Assembly (NCBI GenBank): GCA_030690755.1
Contig: JAUYGA010000195.1
Span: 1-23,671, forward strand
DNA: 23,671 bases
Source: Nanobdellota archaeon
GTDB taxonomy: Archaea > Nanobdellota > Nanobdellia > Woesearchaeales > JAUYGA01
Reading direction: 5' to 3'
A model generated the notes under the pieces. It did not search any database. It was not told the origin of the DNA and worked only from the letters and a program-made list of their open reading frames with translations. The number at the start of each line of letters is the position of its first letter. Within the stretch, counting starts at the first letter, position 1. This document shows positions 23,171 to 23,671 of this stretch, piece by piece. Position numbers and translations under genes: made by a program.

Positions 23171-23205
23171 AAGAGTTTATTATTACTTCTAAGTAGTAAA
23201 TAGAT

Positions 23206-23219
23206 AGAAAGATTTATAA
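23206..23219 (+). promoter_or_regulatory. BRE/TATA promoter of the last gene
   Basis: AGAAAGATTTATAA, the same 14-mer as at 7451 and 11211. Initiation is expected near 23243, about 31 bases before the start codon. Confidence 0.7.
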
Positions 23220-23252
23220 ATAAATCTGCTTTTCCAATCAATATAACCAAAT

Positions 23253-23268
23253 AAGGAGGATAAGGAGG
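23253..23268 (+). promoter_or_regulatory. Doubled Shine-Dalgarno site
   Basis: AAGGAGGA and AAGGAGG lie nine bases apart before the ATG at 23274. The second has normal spacing; the first may act as a standby site. It suggests strong translation. Confidence 0.65.
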
Positions 23269-23273
23269 CTAAA

Positions 23274-23624
23274 ATGATTAATGACAGTAAGAAAAACGAT
23301 TCTAGATTTTTGGCAAAATGGCGGGCATCAGGCGCAATTGGCACTATTGATGATGCAATTTTCAGAGATTTAGGTACAGAAATCTTTGAGAAGACTCCTT
23401 TAAGATATGAATTAGGATTACCGGTTTATTCTCTTGCTGAATTAGGCGATTTAGCTCACAAGGAATTCAAAACACGAATCGTACAAAGAGGTGTTTGGGC
23501 AAATAATCCGAAATATTCTAATATGAAAACAGCAAAAGCTGCCAATAAAAATCCTACGTACATAATCTATTTTTCTGAAACAAGTGATGGAAATTATAGG
23601 TTTGATGTTAAACCTACGGCTTAA
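23274..23624 (+). CDS. Small protein of unknown function
   Basis: 116 residues. I do not recognise the family. It is mixed alpha and beta in appearance, basic towards the C-terminus, with no membrane segment, signal peptide or cysteine. The centre (SLAELGDLAHKEFKTRIVQRG) looks helical and the end (PTYIIYFSETSDGNYRFDV) looks like two beta strands. It has its own BRE/TATA box and a doubled Shine-Dalgarno site, so it is probably well expressed as a single gene. Its relation to the reductase cluster is not evident. Confidence 0.75.
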   Translation: MINDSKKNDSRFLAKWRASGAIGTIDDAIFRDLGTEIFEKTPLRYELGLPVYSLAELGDLAHKEFKTRIVQRGVWANNPKYSNMKTAKAANKNPTYIIYFSETSDGNYRFDVKPTA

Positions 23625-23671
23625 ATTTACTTTTTCATTAAACTAGAATTATATTGTTGCAAGTACATTTG

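Overview
The window looks like a piece of a low-GC archaeal chromosome, most likely from a small-genome DPANN lineage such as Woesearchaeota. That placement is inference. The signals are: archaeal BRE/TATA promoters, with the 14-mer AGAAAGATTTATAA upstream of three genes and a near-copy upstream of a fourth; Shine-Dalgarno sites of the GGAGGTGAT type; a TIGR00295-like HD protein; a DacZ-like diadenylate cyclase; and a winged-helix regulator. One gene is strikingly bacterial in type: a bifunctional class A penicillin-binding protein. I found no rRNA, tRNA, CRISPR array or transposase.

Layout. (1) 1-3706, plus strand: glycogen metabolism, with the 3' end of a GT3-type glycogen synthase, a GalT-family uridylyltransferase and a GH133-type debranching enzyme. 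Two related foldable elements (419-620 and 3545-3706) follow the stop codons of the first and third genes. (2) 3736-13447, minus strand: six genes in the order ADP-ribosyltransferase-like fragment, cytoplasmic GH15 glucoamylase-like enzyme, GNAT-like protein, small membrane protein, 844-residue helical protein of unknown function, and the class A PBP. (3) 13450-15909: a divergent control region with two palindromes, a foldable leader and a winged-helix gene, then about 1.4 kb without a convincing gene but with several inverted repeats, a possible pseudoknot, a possible leaderless micro-ORF and one terminator-like hairpin. (4) 15910-19410, plus strand: a candidate cyclic-di-AMP module of HD protein, diadenylate cyclase and HD-GYP-type phosphodiesterase. 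Mutually exclusive hairpins and a nine-codon ORF lie before the cyclase. (5) 19671-23170, plus strand: a deoxyribonucleotide module of glutaredoxin-like protein, adenosylcobalamin-dependent ribonucleotide reductase and corrinoid adenosyltransferase. (6) 23274-23624: a small unknown gene with its own strong promoter.

How the parts fit. The glycogen synthase, GalT-like, debranching and GH15 genes suggest the cell stores and mobilises an alpha-glucan in the cytoplasm. The glutaredoxin would reduce the class II reductase and the adenosyltransferase would supply its cofactor. The cyclase and HD-GYP protein could make and destroy the same second messenger. In bacteria cyclic-di-AMP is tied to osmotic and cell-wall balance, so its presence 9 kb from a class A PBP is suggestive only.

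The observations most worth following are the two-copy covarying element, the cyclic-di-AMP module with its switch-like leader, and the PBP with a degenerate M23-like tail. All structures were read by eye; no folding, database search or alignment was run.
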